Shown here: positions 51,206-60,740 of the stretch, one piece after another
Layout: every line of letters starts with the position of its first letter
How positions within the stretch are numbered: the stretch's first letter is position 1
NCBI RefSeq assembly: GCF_000513195.1
Contig: NZ_CBVI010000134.1
Coordinates: 1-64,000 of the forward strand
Reading direction: 5' to 3'
Length of the DNA: 64,000 nucleotides
Origin: Bacteroides timonensis
GTDB taxonomy: Bacteria; Bacteroidota; Bacteroidia; Bacteroidales; Bacteroidaceae
Position numbers and translations under genes: made by a program
The notes under the pieces: generated by a model
Told to the model about the DNA's origin: nothing
The model's database searches: none
What the model saw: the letters and a program-made list of their open reading frames with translations, nothing else

Positions 51206-53166
51206 AACAAACCTTGTTAATACTCGCTCTTTTCCTGCAAAGCTTCCTCGCATTCGCAGAGAATACAACAGAAAAATCAGCTGTTGCAGACAGCCTGTTA
51301 ATTGAGCTGCGTACACTTCCGCATGACACCACAAGATTAAAATTGCTTGAAAAACTCGTGCTTACCGAACAAAACTCTCCGCATTATATAGAATATGCTG
51401 AAGAAATGTTCAACGAAGCACAGCGCCAAAAAAATCCTAAATATATATGTAGCAGTACATATTTCAAAATATTGTACTACTATAATAAAAATGAAGTCGA
51501 TAGTGTCAGTAAACTGGTGAACTACGTGAAACCCATTGCCGAACGCATGGAGTTTTTCAGGTTGTACTTCAATGCACAAAAATTGCTTATTTATACTTAT
51601 ACATATAAGGAGAAATATGAATATGCCATCAATGAATCATTAAAAATGCTTGAGAAAGCAGAAGAACTGAATAACACAGACGGCCGTATAGCTGCTTATT
51701 CATGTCTGGCAAGTGCATACCATGAAACCAACCGTACAAAAGAAGAAGGAGAAGCGCTTCGAAAAGCTCACAAATATGTTTCGGAACAAACAACCAGCAG
51801 TACACAGTTTAATGTTCTGAATCAACTAATTGTATTCAGTAAAGACCAGAAAGACTATTCAAGCCTGAAGATGTATCTGAAAGAAAACAAACAGCTATTG
51901 CAAGAAATGCTTAGTTTAGATCCGGATATGTATGAATCATATTTCAATCTTTATTTATTCTCAGAAATATTTCAAACTTACTATTATATAGGGATAGGAA
52001 AGATAGACTCGGCTAAATATCATATAGAAGAAGCTCAAGGCTTCATAACTCCGCAGAGTTATATTCCTTATATGGCCCTGTATTATGATGCAAGTGCGGA
52101 GTATTACCGGCATACAAAAGATTATCAGGCTGCACTTCTCTATATAGATTCTGCTCTGATAAAGATGAAACAATTTGAATCTGCCCAAATGGAGTATGCC
52201 AAACAATTATCGCGGAAAGCTGACATTCTGCAAGAAATGGGTAAATATGCAGAAGCCCTGCCACTGTACGAAAGTTCCAATCATATTCAGGATTCACTGA
52301 CTGCTACCATATCAGCTAAACAACTGGAGGAAATCAAAGAAATACATCATCTGAACCAATTGGTATGGGAACGTGGAAAACTAAGAAATCGTGTACAAAC
52401 CAGTATTCTTTTGAGTCTCGGAATCATCCTGATCTTATGTATCGGCTATATGTTCCGCATCAATCTGATACGAAAAGCACTAAAGATATCAGAAAAAGAA
52501 ACTCATAAAGCCACACGACAGACAGAAGAAGCCAATGAAATGAAGAATCGTTTCCTCTCCAATATGAGTCACGCCATCCGTGTTCCCCTGAACGGGGTAT
52601 TGGGGTTCTCACAAATCATAGCAAACGAAGCGGAAATAGACGATCAAACCCGCAAAGAATATGCGGAAATTATTCAGCAAAACACGGATCAGCTAATGCG
52701 TTTAGTCAACAATGTCCTTGATTTGTCGCGCCTGGAAGCCGGTATGATGAAATTCCAAATGAGTAATTATGACATCGTACAGCTCTGCAACGATGCTGTA
52801 GGAATGGCACATATGCAGAATTCTACCTTGCATACTCATTTCATCAGTAACATTGACGAATATATCATCCATACAGACACAAACCGGTTCATGCAATTCG
52901 TTGTCAGTATTCTAACTTGTCCATTCGCTTCTTTCAAAGAAGAACGCGATCTCAACTTCACTCTGAACAAGAACGGAGAAATATTACGTTTTAAAATCAC
53001 CAACTGCCCCCTCGCAGACCTCAAATATGCCAATCAAGACTCTGCTTTGCGTAATGATGTCAACCGTCTGTTTATAAAACACTTTGGCGGTACATATCAG
53101 GTAATCCCCGATAGCAAAGAAGGTCCAACTATTCTTTTCACTTATCCCGCTACCTCGGTTGAATAA
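51202..53166 (+). CDS. TPR sensor kinase homologue with degenerate catalytic domain
   Basis: 654 residues with a signal peptide (MKQTLLILALFLQSFLAFA), TPR-like repeats (about 30-390) and a membrane helix (about 395-417). The phospho-acceptor segment reads MSHAIRVPLNGV (H457 kept, the HEIRTP motif altered). The ATPase part has lost the N-box (FMQFVVSILTCPFASF where N and K are expected), the DxGxG loop and the GLGL box, and is shorter. So it probably cannot bind ATP and may serve as a phospho-acceptor or allosteric partner of the preceding kinase. It could still be active in an unrecognised way. Confidence 0.75.
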   Translation: MKQTLLILALFLQSFLAFAENTTEKSAVADSLLIELRTLPHDTTRLKLLEKLVLTEQNSPHYIEYAEEMFNEAQRQKNPKYICSSTYFKILYYYNKNEVDSVSKLVNYVKPIAERMEFFRLYFNAQKLLIYTYTYKEKYEYAINESLKMLEKAEELNNTDGRIAAYSCLASAYHETNRTKEEGEALRKAHKYVSEQTTSSTQFNVLNQLIVFSKDQKDYSSLKMYLKENKQLLQEMLSLDPDMYESYFNLYLFSEIFQTYYYIGIGKIDSAKYHIEEAQGFITPQSYIPYMALYYDASAEYYRHTKDYQAALLYIDSALIKMKQFESAQMEYAKQLSRKADILQEMGKYAEALPLYESSNHIQDSLTATISAKQLEEIKEIHHLNQLVWERGKLRNRVQTSILLSLGIILILCIGYMFRINLIRKALKISEKETHKATRQTEEANEMKNRFLSNMSHAIRVPLNGVLGFSQIIANEAEIDDQTRKEYAEIIQQNTDQLMRLVNNVLDLSRLEAGMMKFQMSNYDIVQLCNDAVGMAHMQNSTLHTHFISNIDEYIIHTDTNRFMQFVVSILTCPFASFKEERDLNFTLNKNGEILRFKITNCPLADLKYANQDSALRNDVNRLFIKHFGGTYQVIPDSKEGPTILFTYPATSVE

Positions 53167-53206
53167 TATTATTGCCTTAAATGAAGGTAGATACGTGGAT
53201 TTTTTG

Positions 53207-53214
53207 TACTTTTG
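53207..53214 (+). promoter_or_regulatory. -7 box of ffh
   Basis: TACTTTTG, 48 bases before the ATG at 53262. Confidence 0.55.
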
Positions 53215-53261
53215 CGCCTCAATAAGAGTAATTTGTAATTTATAAATAGAATTATATCATC

Positions 53262-54581
53262 ATGTTCGATAATTTAAGCGAAAGACTGGAAAGGTCGTTT
53301 AAAATTCTGAAAGGTGAAGGAAAGATCACCGAAATCAATGTTGCGGAAACCCTGAAAGATGTGCGCAAAGCACTGTTGGACGCTGACGTAAACTACAAAG
53401 TAGCCAAAACTTTCACTGATACCGTTAAGGAAAAAGCATTAGGACAAAACGTGTTGACAGCTGTAAAGCCCAGTCAGTTGATGGTAAAAATCGTGCACGA
53501 TGAACTGACTCAATTGATGGGTGGCGAAACAGCAGAGATTGATTTGGAAGGAAAGCCGGCAGTTATTTTGATGTCCGGCCTGCAAGGTTCCGGTAAGACA
53601 ACTTTCTCAGGTAAGCTGGCACGAATGCTGAAAACGAAAAAGAACAAGAAGCCGTTATTGGTGGCTTGTGACGTATACCGCCCTGCCGCTATTGAACAGT
53701 TGCGCGTATTAGCTGAACAAATTGGAGTTCCAATATACTCTGAACTTGATAGCAAGAATCCGGTGAAAATTGCCGAAAACGCCATTCAAGAGGCTAAAGC
53801 CAAAGGATACGATGTAGTCATTGTCGATACAGCCGGACGTCTGGCAGTAGACGAAGAGATGATGAACGAGATTGCCGCTATTAAAAAAGTAATCAATCCA
53901 AACGAAATCTTGTTTGTAGTAGACTCCATGACTGGTCAGGACGCTGTAAACACAGCAAAAGAGTTTAACGAACGACTTGACTTCAACGGTGTTGTACTGA
54001 CTAAATTAGATGGTGACACCCGTGGTGGTGCCGCTCTTTCCATTCGTTCGGTGGTGAACAAGCCGATCAAGTTTGTGGGTACAGGTGAAAAACTAGATGC
54101 CATTGACCAGTTCCATCCCTCACGTATGTCAGACCGTATTCTTGGTATGGGTGATATCGTTTCATTGGTGGAACGTGCCCAGGAGCAGTACGATGAAGAA
54201 GAAGCAAAACGCCTGCAAAAGAAGATTGCCAAGAATCAATTCGATTTCAACGATTTCTTGAGTCAGATTGCACAGATCAAAAAGATGGGCAACCTGAAAG
54301 ACCTAGCTTCTATGATACCGGGTGTAGGTAAAGCTATTAAGGACATTGATATTGATGATAATGCATTTAAAAGTATTGAGGCTATCATCTATTCGATGAC
54401 CCCGGCAGAACGCAGTAACCCAGCTCTTCTGAACGGTTCGCGTCGTCAACGTATTGCCAAAGGTAGTGGTACGAATATTCAGGAAGTAAACCGCCTGTTG
54501 AAACAATTTGACCAAACCCGCAAGATGATGAAGATGGTAACGGGTAGCAAGATGGGCAAAATGATGCCGAAGATAAAATAA
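53262..54581 (+). CDS. ffh: Signal recognition particle protein Ffh
   Basis: 439 residues. N domain (FDNLSERLERSFKILKGEGK); G domain with MSGLQGSGKTTFSGKLA, DVYRPAAIEQL, DTAGRLAVDEEM, TKLDGDTRGGAALS; C-terminal Met-rich M domain ending KMVTGSKMGKMMPKIK, which binds SRP RNA and signal sequences. Targets inner-membrane proteins with FtsY. Confidence 0.96.
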   Translation: MFDNLSERLERSFKILKGEGKITEINVAETLKDVRKALLDADVNYKVAKTFTDTVKEKALGQNVLTAVKPSQLMVKIVHDELTQLMGGETAEIDLEGKPAVILMSGLQGSGKTTFSGKLARMLKTKKNKKPLLVACDVYRPAAIEQLRVLAEQIGVPIYSELDSKNPVKIAENAIQEAKAKGYDVVIVDTAGRLAVDEEMMNEIAAIKKVINPNEILFVVDSMTGQDAVNTAKEFNERLDFNGVVLTKLDGDTRGGAALSIRSVVNKPIKFVGTGEKLDAIDQFHPSRMSDRILGMGDIVSLVERAQEQYDEEEAKRLQKKIAKNQFDFNDFLSQIAQIKKMGNLKDLASMIPGVGKAIKDIDIDDNAFKSIEAIIYSMTPAERSNPALLNGSRRQRIAKGSGTNIQEVNRLLKQFDQTRKMMKMVTGSKMGKMMPKIK

Positions 54582-54603
54582 TAAAGATAAACTGCAAGTA
54601 TAC

Positions 54604-54646
54604 CAATCCCGCTAATTTCATATTTTAAATGAAGTCAGCGGGATTG
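54604..54646 (+). terminator. Terminator of ffh
   Basis: CAATCCCGCT (54604-54613) pairs with AGCGGGATTG (54637-54646); inner TTTCAT/ATGAA extends it. Followed by TTGTTATATT. Confidence 0.75.
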
Positions 54647-54669
54647 TTGTTATATTCGGTTATTTGCTC

Positions 54670-54677
54670 TATATTTG
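54670..54677 (+). promoter_or_regulatory. -7 box of folD
   Basis: TATATTTG, 60 bases before the ATG at 54737. Confidence 0.5.
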
Positions 54678-54736
54678 CGATACTCTTTTAGGTCCCCAAT
54701 GCAAGATAAATTATAATCAAAACAAAAAATATTTAT

Positions 54737-55618
54737 ATGACATTAATTGATGGAAAAGCAATCTCTGAACAAGTAAAACAGGAGATTGCTGCAGAAGTAG
54801 CAGAAATTGTAGCAAAAGGTGGCAAATGCCCTCACCTTGCTGCAATTCTTGTAGGCCACGATGGTGGCAGCGAAACGTATGTTGCTGCCAAAGTGAAAGC
54901 ATGCGAAGTTTGTGGATTCAAATCCAGCCTCATCCGTTATGAAGCGGATGTTACGGAAGAAGAGCTCCTTGCTAAAGTACGTGAATTAAATGAAGATGCA
55001 GATGTTGACGGATTTATCGTACAGCTCCCATTACCCAAGCATATCTCTGAGCAAAAAGTGATTGAAACTATCGATTATCGTAAAGATGTAGACGGGTTTC
55101 ATCCCATCAATGTAGGTCGCATGTCCATAGGATTGCCTTGCTATGTATCAGCAACTCCTAACGGTATTCTTGAACTACTGAAACGCTATCAAATAGAAAC
55201 TTCGGGCAAGAAGTGTGTAGTATTGGGACGCAGTAATATCGTCGGTAAACCAATGGCTGCACTGATGATGCAGAAAGCCTATCCGGGAGATGCTACTGTA
55301 ACCGTATGCCATAGCCGGAGTAAAGATCTTGTAAAAGAATGCCAGGAAGCCGATATCATCATCGCTGCATTGGGACAACCCAATTTTGTGAAAGCTGAAA
55401 TGGTAAAAGAAGGTGCCGTGGTTATTGATGTAGGTACTACACGTGTACCGGATTCTACAAAAAAATCAGGCTTCAAACTGACTGGAGATGTTAAGTTTGA
55501 CGAGGTTGCTCCGAAATGTTCATTTATCACTCCTGTACCGGGTGGTGTAGGACCGATGACCATCGTTTCTTTGATGAAGAATACATTGCTGGCTGGTAAG
55601 AAAGCAATATATCAATAA
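54737..55618 (+). CDS. folD: Methylenetetrahydrofolate dehydrogenase/cyclohydrolase
   Basis: 293 residues. [20 protein letters not shown] carries the catalytic Lys; [14 protein letters not shown] and [12 protein letters not shown] form the folate site; [17 protein letters not shown] is the NADP-binding loop; [12 protein letters not shown] the C-terminal signature. Interconverts methylene-, methenyl- and formyl-tetrahydrofolate. Confidence 0.96.
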   Translation: MTLIDGKAISEQVKQEIAAEVAEIVAKGGKCPHLAAILVGHDGGSETYVAAKVKACEVCGFKSSLIRYEADVTEEELLAKVRELNEDADVDGFIVQLPLPKHISEQKVIETIDYRKDVDGFHPINVGRMSIGLPCYVSATPNGILELLKRYQIETSGKKCVVLGRSNIVGKPMAALMMQKAYPGDATVTVCHSRSKDLVKECQEADIIIAALGQPNFVKAEMVKEGAVVIDVGTTRVPDSTKKSGFKLTGDVKFDEVAPKCSFITPVPGGVGPMTIVSLMKNTLLAGKKAIYQ

Positions 55619-55630
55619 TAAAAATACCGA

Positions 55631-55680
55631 ATACCGGAAGGAGCCTCTTGTGACAACTCGACTCCTTTCGGTATTTATTT
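55631..55680 (+). terminator. Terminator of folD
   Basis: ATACCGGAAGGAG (55631-55643) pairs with CTCCTTTCGGTAT (55662-55674), one mismatch, followed by TTATTTTAT. Confidence 0.75.
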
Positions 55681-55711
55681 TATCCAGTGGAACCTTAATC
55701 CACTCAAAGTC

Positions 55712-56848
55712 ATGAAACAGACAATCCCTCTTGCATTACTTTTCTTCTTTATATCGTGTTGTAGCACAGCACAGGAACAAGTAGTACCGGAATCCATTGA
55801 TACAATCCCCCCTGCAAAAATCACTCTATTATTTGTAGGTGATTTGATGCAACACAAAGCCCAGCTTGACGCCGCACATACAGATAAAGGGACTTATGAC
55901 TACTCTCCCTGCTTCTCTCTCGTAAAAGAGCAAATCAGTGGGGCGGACATCGCTATCGGCAATTTAGAAGTACCTATCGGTGGAAAACCTTATAGTGGTT
56001 ATCCGGCTTTCTGCGCACCTGATGAATATTTATATGCCATTAAAGAGGCCGGTTTCAATGTTCTGTTAACTGCTAACAATCACTGTCTCGACCGCGGTAA
56101 AAAAGGTTTGGAACGTACAATCCTAATGTTAGATTCCTTATGTATCCCCTACACCGGAACTTATAGAAATGAAGAAGAACGCTGTCAACGATACCCATTA
56201 TTCATTCACAAAAACGGTTTTCGAATTGCCCTTCTTAACTATACCTATGATACCAATGGAGTTAAGCCATCCTCTCCCAACATAGTGAACTATATTGATA
56301 AGAAAATCATGTTACAGGATATCAATACAGCACGAACATGGCAACCTGATGTTATCATTGCCTGTATGCATTGGGGAAACGAATACCAATCGCTACCTAG
56401 TCGCGAACAACGACAGTTGGCTGATTGGCTATTGAAACAGGGCGTTACCCATATCATCGGTAGCCATCCTCATGTTATACAACCTATGGAACTACGCACC
56501 GATAGCATTACCGGAGCACAACACGCTGTAGTATATTCTTTAGGGAATTTCATCTCCAACATGAGCAAAGTAAATACTGACGGAGGACTTATTTTCACAT
56601 TAGAATTAGAAAAAGACACCACAATATCTGCCTCCCCGCAAGTTCGAGTACAACGTCGTGGATATAATTTGGTATGGACAGCACGTCCCAATCTCACCAA
56701 AGAAAAAAATTATGTGCTTTATCCTACAGATTCCGCATCTATTTCAAAGCTCCCGGAAGCTGCACGTAACCATCTGAATATCTTCGTCAAAAATGCCCGA
56801 AAGCTCCTCCAACAGCACAATGTAGGAATTAAGGAGAATAAAAAATAA
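55712..56848 (+). CDS. CapA-family metallophosphatase-like lipoprotein
   Basis: 378 residues. The signal ends in a probable lipobox (FFISC). Calcineurin-like fold of the PGA_cap/CapA family: LFVGDLMQHK, IAIGNLEVPIGG, LLTANNHCLDRGKKG, ACMHWGNEYQS and IIGSHPHVIQPM. Family members take part in poly-gamma-glutamate or other envelope polymer handling; no pgs/cap partners lie nearby, so the role is open. Confidence 0.85.
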   Translation: MKQTIPLALLFFFISCCSTAQEQVVPESIDTIPPAKITLLFVGDLMQHKAQLDAAHTDKGTYDYSPCFSLVKEQISGADIAIGNLEVPIGGKPYSGYPAFCAPDEYLYAIKEAGFNVLLTANNHCLDRGKKGLERTILMLDSLCIPYTGTYRNEEERCQRYPLFIHKNGFRIALLNYTYDTNGVKPSSPNIVNYIDKKIMLQDINTARTWQPDVIIACMHWGNEYQSLPSREQRQLADWLLKQGVTHIIGSHPHVIQPMELRTDSITGAQHAVVYSLGNFISNMSKVNTDGGLIFTLELEKDTTISASPQVRVQRRGYNLVWTARPNLTKEKNYVLYPTDSASISKLPEAARNHLNIFVKNARKLLQQHNVGIKENKK

Positions 56849-56902
56849 TGCATATTTCAATAAAATATTTCGCCAAATATTTGCAGTATCAAAGATAATA
56901 CC

Positions 56903-56910
56903 TATCTTTG
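56903..56910 (+). promoter_or_regulatory. -7 box of tRNA-His
   Basis: TATCTTTG, 28 bases before the tRNA. Confidence 0.6.
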
Positions 56911-56938
56911 CACCGCGTTTGAGAAATGACGCAAACAT

Positions 56939-57013
56939 GGTGACTGTAGTTCAGTTGGTTAGAGCGTCAGATTGTGGTTCTGAATGTCGTGGGTTCGAGT
57001 CCCATCAGTCACC
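56939..57013 (+). tRNA. tRNA-His (GTG)
   Basis: Acceptor GTGACTG (56940-56946) pairs with CAGTCAC (57006-57012); the extra G-1 (56939) opposes C73 (57013), the histidine identity pair. Anticodon GTG lies in CAGATTGTGGTTCTG and the T loop is GGTTCGAGTCC. CCA is not fully encoded. Confidence 0.95.
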
Positions 57014-57015
57014 CA

Positions 57016-57053
57016 AAGAAAGAGGAATTTCAGTAATGATATTCCTCTTTCTT
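57016..57053 (+). terminator. Terminator of tRNA-His
   Basis: AAGAAAGAGGAAT (57016-57028) pairs perfectly with ATTCCTCTTTCTT (57041-57053), loop 12, then GTTATAT. It may also act on the convergent efflux operon. Confidence 0.75.
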
Positions 57054-57083
57054 GTTATATATCAGGCTTTTGGGAAGATTGTT

Positions 57084-57950
57084 TCACTTCCTCCGATACT
57101 GCTGCGGAGACTCCCCCGTCTGTTTCCTGAAAAACGTGCCAAAGTAGGAAGCATTAGGGAAGTTGAAGTAATCAGATATTTCCTGTATGCTCTTTTGCGT
57201 GTTCTTAAGCAATGAAATGCTCTTGCGGATAATGGCTTTGAACACCAGTTCCTGTACCGTATATCCACAAATAGACTTGGACAATACGGAAAGGTACTTA
57301 GGTGACAAACAAAGTTTATCTGCATAAAACTCCACGCCTCGCTGCTCCATATAATGCTTTTCAATCAACTGAATCAACCGTATGAAAATATCATGCTTAT
57401 GCCCTACCGATGCTCTTTGCGTGATAAGTTTACGGTTATAGATAGAACAGAGCCGGTACGTCAGCCCCAGCAAAAGTAACTTCTGCTCATAATGATTGAA
57501 TGTATTTTCCTCTATCCGTAAAGTGTTGTCCAAAAGAGACATGTACTTCAGGACTTCATTCTCTTCACCTGTACTCCATACGTAACATGGCTCCGTGGCA
57601 AGCTGTGAGTAGAGATGCATCGAAGTCACACAATTGCCTATGATGTCACGTATTGGCTCTGTCTGGTAAACAAGGATGAATACTTCCGCATCTTCCGACT
57701 GCCGGGATACCTGAAAGACAGAACCACCGGGAATAAAAAGAGTCTCATTCACTTTGGCCGAGAAACTATTCTGATTAAGAGTAAACATAAAACTTCCCTG
57801 ACGGCAAACCACCACCCCCACTCCATTCACTTGAAACGGTTTCTTCAATGACTCCGGAAAATCATGAAGCATACCTTCCGAACTACAAACATCTTTTCCA
57901 CTTAATAATGCATGGTTAAGACGATACAAACGTTCCTGCTGAGTATCCAT
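57084..57950 (-). CDS. AraC-family transcriptional regulator
   Basis: 288 residues. A cupin-like sensor half (about 30-170) and a C-terminal double helix-turn-helix: FYADKLCLSPKYLSVLSKSI and SIQEISDYFNFPNASYFGTF, then GESPQQYRRK. It is the last gene of the efflux operon, 30 bases after the MFS gene, and is the obvious candidate to control it, perhaps in response to a pump substrate. Confidence 0.87.
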   Translation of the reverse strand: MDTQQERLYRLNHALLSGKDVCSSEGMLHDFPESLKKPFQVNGVGVVVCRQGSFMFTLNQNSFSAKVNETLFIPGGSVFQVSRQSEDAEVFILVYQTEPIRDIIGNCVTSMHLYSQLATEPCYVWSTGEENEVLKYMSLLDNTLRIEENTFNHYEQKLLLLGLTYRLCSIYNRKLITQRASVGHKHDIFIRLIQLIEKHYMEQRGVEFYADKLCLSPKYLSVLSKSICGYTVQELVFKAIIRKSISLLKNTQKSIQEISDYFNFPNASYFGTFFRKQTGESPQQYRRK

Positions 57951-57979
57951 AATATCACAAGCTATATAAAAAAACAGTG

Positions 57980-59620
57980 CTAAGTTACTAATTTCCGCTT
58001 AGGATAAGGAATAATCAGTACGAATATCATACAAATAAGGCAACCGTATATAGTCCAGCCCGCCATTTCTTTTACGGCAGACAGGGTGGCCTGCACCTGA
58101 ATCCGCCCTTTGGTAGACATTGCCGCCATATTGATTGCGTCCTGCTTGCTCTTTCCCTGATATTGCATGCCTTGAACAGTCTGGGTAAACGAGGCGGAAG
58201 CCTCGGGATGAAGCATATCCACATTTTGCGCATAGCGGGTGACATAATGCTGCTGACGCTCCTGCAATATATTTGAGTAAAGAGCGCCTCCGACGCCAGG
58301 TCCCAACACCATGCGCACGGTAAGCATGACGCAAATCCAAGTAGAAAGGTACTTATAGGGCATGCGTTGCGTGGCATAAGCAGCCGTCAGGGCATAAAGG
58401 AACATCATACCTGTGGCACGGATAATGACCGGATACTTCACCCGCTCGTATAATCCGGCACTCTGCACTTCGAAGTACATGAATACTGCCGACAATCCGA
58501 GAAACAGGAAGCCGGCCGCAAACAGATACTTGAAATGTACTCCCTTGGAGCCCAATATCATAGAAGAGATAGCACCAATGGCGTAACCCGCCATACACCA
58601 GTTGCCCAATGTCGCATTCTGATAATTATCCAATTTCATACCGACACCCGTAAACACATTGACAAACATGGCACTCGAATTGAATATCATCAGTAACAGA
58701 TAAAGCAAAATGCCCATACGAATGGTGCGTAACTTAAAGACATCCAACAGGAGGTAATGTGAATGGCGGTTCTTCTCCATATAGAAAAAGAGACAGGCGA
58801 AGACAACCGCAACCAGGGTGGCGGTGCGGATGGACGCATCATCGTACCAATCCAAGACTTTACCATAAACCAGCACATAAGTGATGCAAACCAATGTAAT
58901 GCAGAACACCGCCACATTGCCAAACTGCCTGAAGTTAATAGGAAAGCGGCGCGTAGTAAACTTATGATAAGGCATTGTGATAAAGATAACCAAGATGGAA
59001 AGCAACACCGTACCCATCATAAAATAATACACATACCGCCATTCATACTCAAAAGCCAGCCACGCCGTAAGCGACGTGCCCAATTGCCCTAAAATCATGA
59101 AGAACAGATAAATGCCCGGTTGGCTGACGCACCTGTCAATGTCCAGTTTGTTCCAACCCTTATCATCATCAGGCTCCAATCCCGGAGTGATGTTGCGGGT
59201 AGCTTCCATTCCGGCGGCGTATTTGATAAGCGTAAACAGATTGACCATCATCAGTACCATCCGCAAGAAGCCCATGAGCAGGCTGCAAAGCGCCAGAATA
59301 AATATACTGTCCGTCTCCGCACAGATATAGCTAAAGACATACATGAGCGAGAACCCTGCCAGGCACATCATCTTCTCCCGGCGGATACACATCAGGCGAT
59401 ACAGGAAAGGAGCAAAAGCCGCCATTCCGATGGACGTGACGAAATTAGTGAACTGAATATGTTCGGAGATGATGCCCAGTCCACTCATCATTTCGGTGCT
59501 GTTCACAGAGTAAACGCCACCCACCGTAAGGATAGGAATAAAGAGTAACAACATAATGATGATGCCTATCGGTTTAGGCACCCAGTTGTAGAAAGGATAG
59601 TTTTTAGGGTACGAGGGCAT
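57980..59620 (-). CDS. MFS efflux pump (DHA2/EmrB-like)
   Basis: 546 residues with about 14 hydrophobic segments; VKYPVIIRATGMMFLYALTA and TVRMVLGPGVGGALYSN resemble the motif-C region of drug:H+ antiporter-2 transporters. With the upstream HlyD and TolC genes (5-base and 25-base gaps) it should form a three-part pump moving toxic compounds straight out of the cell. The long loop before the last helix (about 440-510) is usual for Bacteroidota members. Confidence 0.85.
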   Translation of the reverse strand: MPSYPKNYPFYNWVPKPIGIIIMLLLFIPILTVGGVYSVNSTEMMSGLGIISEHIQFTNFVTSIGMAAFAPFLYRLMCIRREKMMCLAGFSLMYVFSYICAETDSIFILALCSLLMGFLRMVLMMVNLFTLIKYAAGMEATRNITPGLEPDDDKGWNKLDIDRCVSQPGIYLFFMILGQLGTSLTAWLAFEYEWRYVYYFMMGTVLLSILVIFITMPYHKFTTRRFPINFRQFGNVAVFCITLVCITYVLVYGKVLDWYDDASIRTATLVAVVFACLFFYMEKNRHSHYLLLDVFKLRTIRMGILLYLLLMIFNSSAMFVNVFTGVGMKLDNYQNATLGNWCMAGYAIGAISSMILGSKGVHFKYLFAAGFLFLGLSAVFMYFEVQSAGLYERVKYPVIIRATGMMFLYALTAAYATQRMPYKYLSTWICVMLTVRMVLGPGVGGALYSNILQERQQHYVTRYAQNVDMLHPEASASFTQTVQGMQYQGKSKQDAINMAAMSTKGRIQVQATLSAVKEMAGWTIYGCLICMIFVLIIPYPKRKLVT

Positions 59621-59624
59621 GGCG

Positions 59625-60716
59625 TCAGAGTTTAGCTTTCACAACTACCATCATACCTGCCGCCAGTCTCCCATTATCTTCTTTGGAGAGATTGGTGAAA
59701 TCGATACGAACCGGTATGCGTTGCTGTATCTTCACGAAGTTTCCGGCAGAATTATCGGTGGGAACCAACGAATATTTAGAGCCCGTAGCTCCCGAAATAG
59801 CCGTAACAATTCCTGTGAATTCTCTGTCGCTGATGGCATCCACCGTGATAATCACCTCCTGCCCAAGACACAGATTCTCAATCTGGGTTTCTTTATAATT
59901 GGCAACAATCCACTTCTGCGTATCGGGCAAGATATAAGTGATGGTCTGCCCTGCTGAGATGAATTGTCCTTCCTCCAGGGCACGGCGTCCCAACTTTCCG
60001 TCACAAGGGGCTACGACTACTGTATAAGACAGATTCAGCTTAGCCATTTCCACCGCAGCCGTTGCCCGCTGAATGGCCGCCTCGGTACTCTCACGGCGAT
60101 GAGACACTTCGTTCACTCCCGAAAGAGCCGCCTTCCGCTGACGCTTCACGGCTTCCAGTTTCTTGTGTGTAGCCTCGTATTCCGTTTCTATCTGCTCCAA
60201 CTGAATGGGGGTTGCAGCGTTCCGTTTCACCAGATTCTCATAACGCTGGCGGTCTTTCTCCAGTTTGGCCAAACGGATTTCTATTTCAGAGATGGAAGCA
60301 TCGTAAACGGATGCAGTGGTTTGCGTGGTCTGCAAGGTGGCTCCAATGACGGTGGCGCCTGCCTGCGCATCCTTGAGGGCGGCTTCCGCTTCCATAACGC
60401 GGATTTTATATTCACGGTCATCCAGTACAAGCAAGGTGTCTCCTTTGCGAACTTCCTGATGTTCGGTAAAATAAATCTTCCTGATATACCCTGAGGCACG
60501 CAGGTTGACGGGAGATATATACTGTTCTATCTGGGCGTCGTTGCTGGTTTCGGTCTGCTTGTAATCCAGGAAGAGACAGACCACTTGAATCATCCCCCAA
60601 ATCATGACGCCTACTCCCAACAGGCTGATTACGATTTGCCAACGGCGTAATTTTCTCAACTTCCTTGCTTTCTCCTGATGCGTATTGGATGCGCTATTGT
60701 TTTCTACAGTTTCCAT
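59625..60716 (-). CDS. HlyD/EmrA-type membrane fusion protein
   Basis: 363 residues. N-terminal anchor helix (about 27-50), lipoyl-like halves (SPVNLRASGYIRKIYFTEHQ; VVAPCDGKLGRRALEEGQF) around a long coiled-coil hairpin (about 105-215), and the beta-barrel end (IPVRIDFTNLSKEDNGRLAA). Links the MFS pump to the TolC channel in the periplasm. Confidence 0.9.
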   Translation of the reverse strand: METVENNSASNTHQEKARKLRKLRRWQIVISLLGVGVMIWGMIQVVCLFLDYKQTETSNDAQIEQYISPVNLRASGYIRKIYFTEHQEVRKGDTLLVLDDREYKIRVMEAEAALKDAQAGATVIGATLQTTQTTASVYDASISEIEIRLAKLEKDRQRYENLVKRNAATPIQLEQIETEYEATHKKLEAVKRQRKAALSGVNEVSHRRESTEAAIQRATAAVEMAKLNLSYTVVVAPCDGKLGRRALEEGQFISAGQTITYILPDTQKWIVANYKETQIENLCLGQEVIITVDAISDREFTGIVTAISGATGSKYSLVPTDNSAGNFVKIQQRIPVRIDFTNLSKEDNGRLAAGMMVVVKAKL

Positions 60717-60740
60717 ATTTAGATGTTATTGATTAACGTG

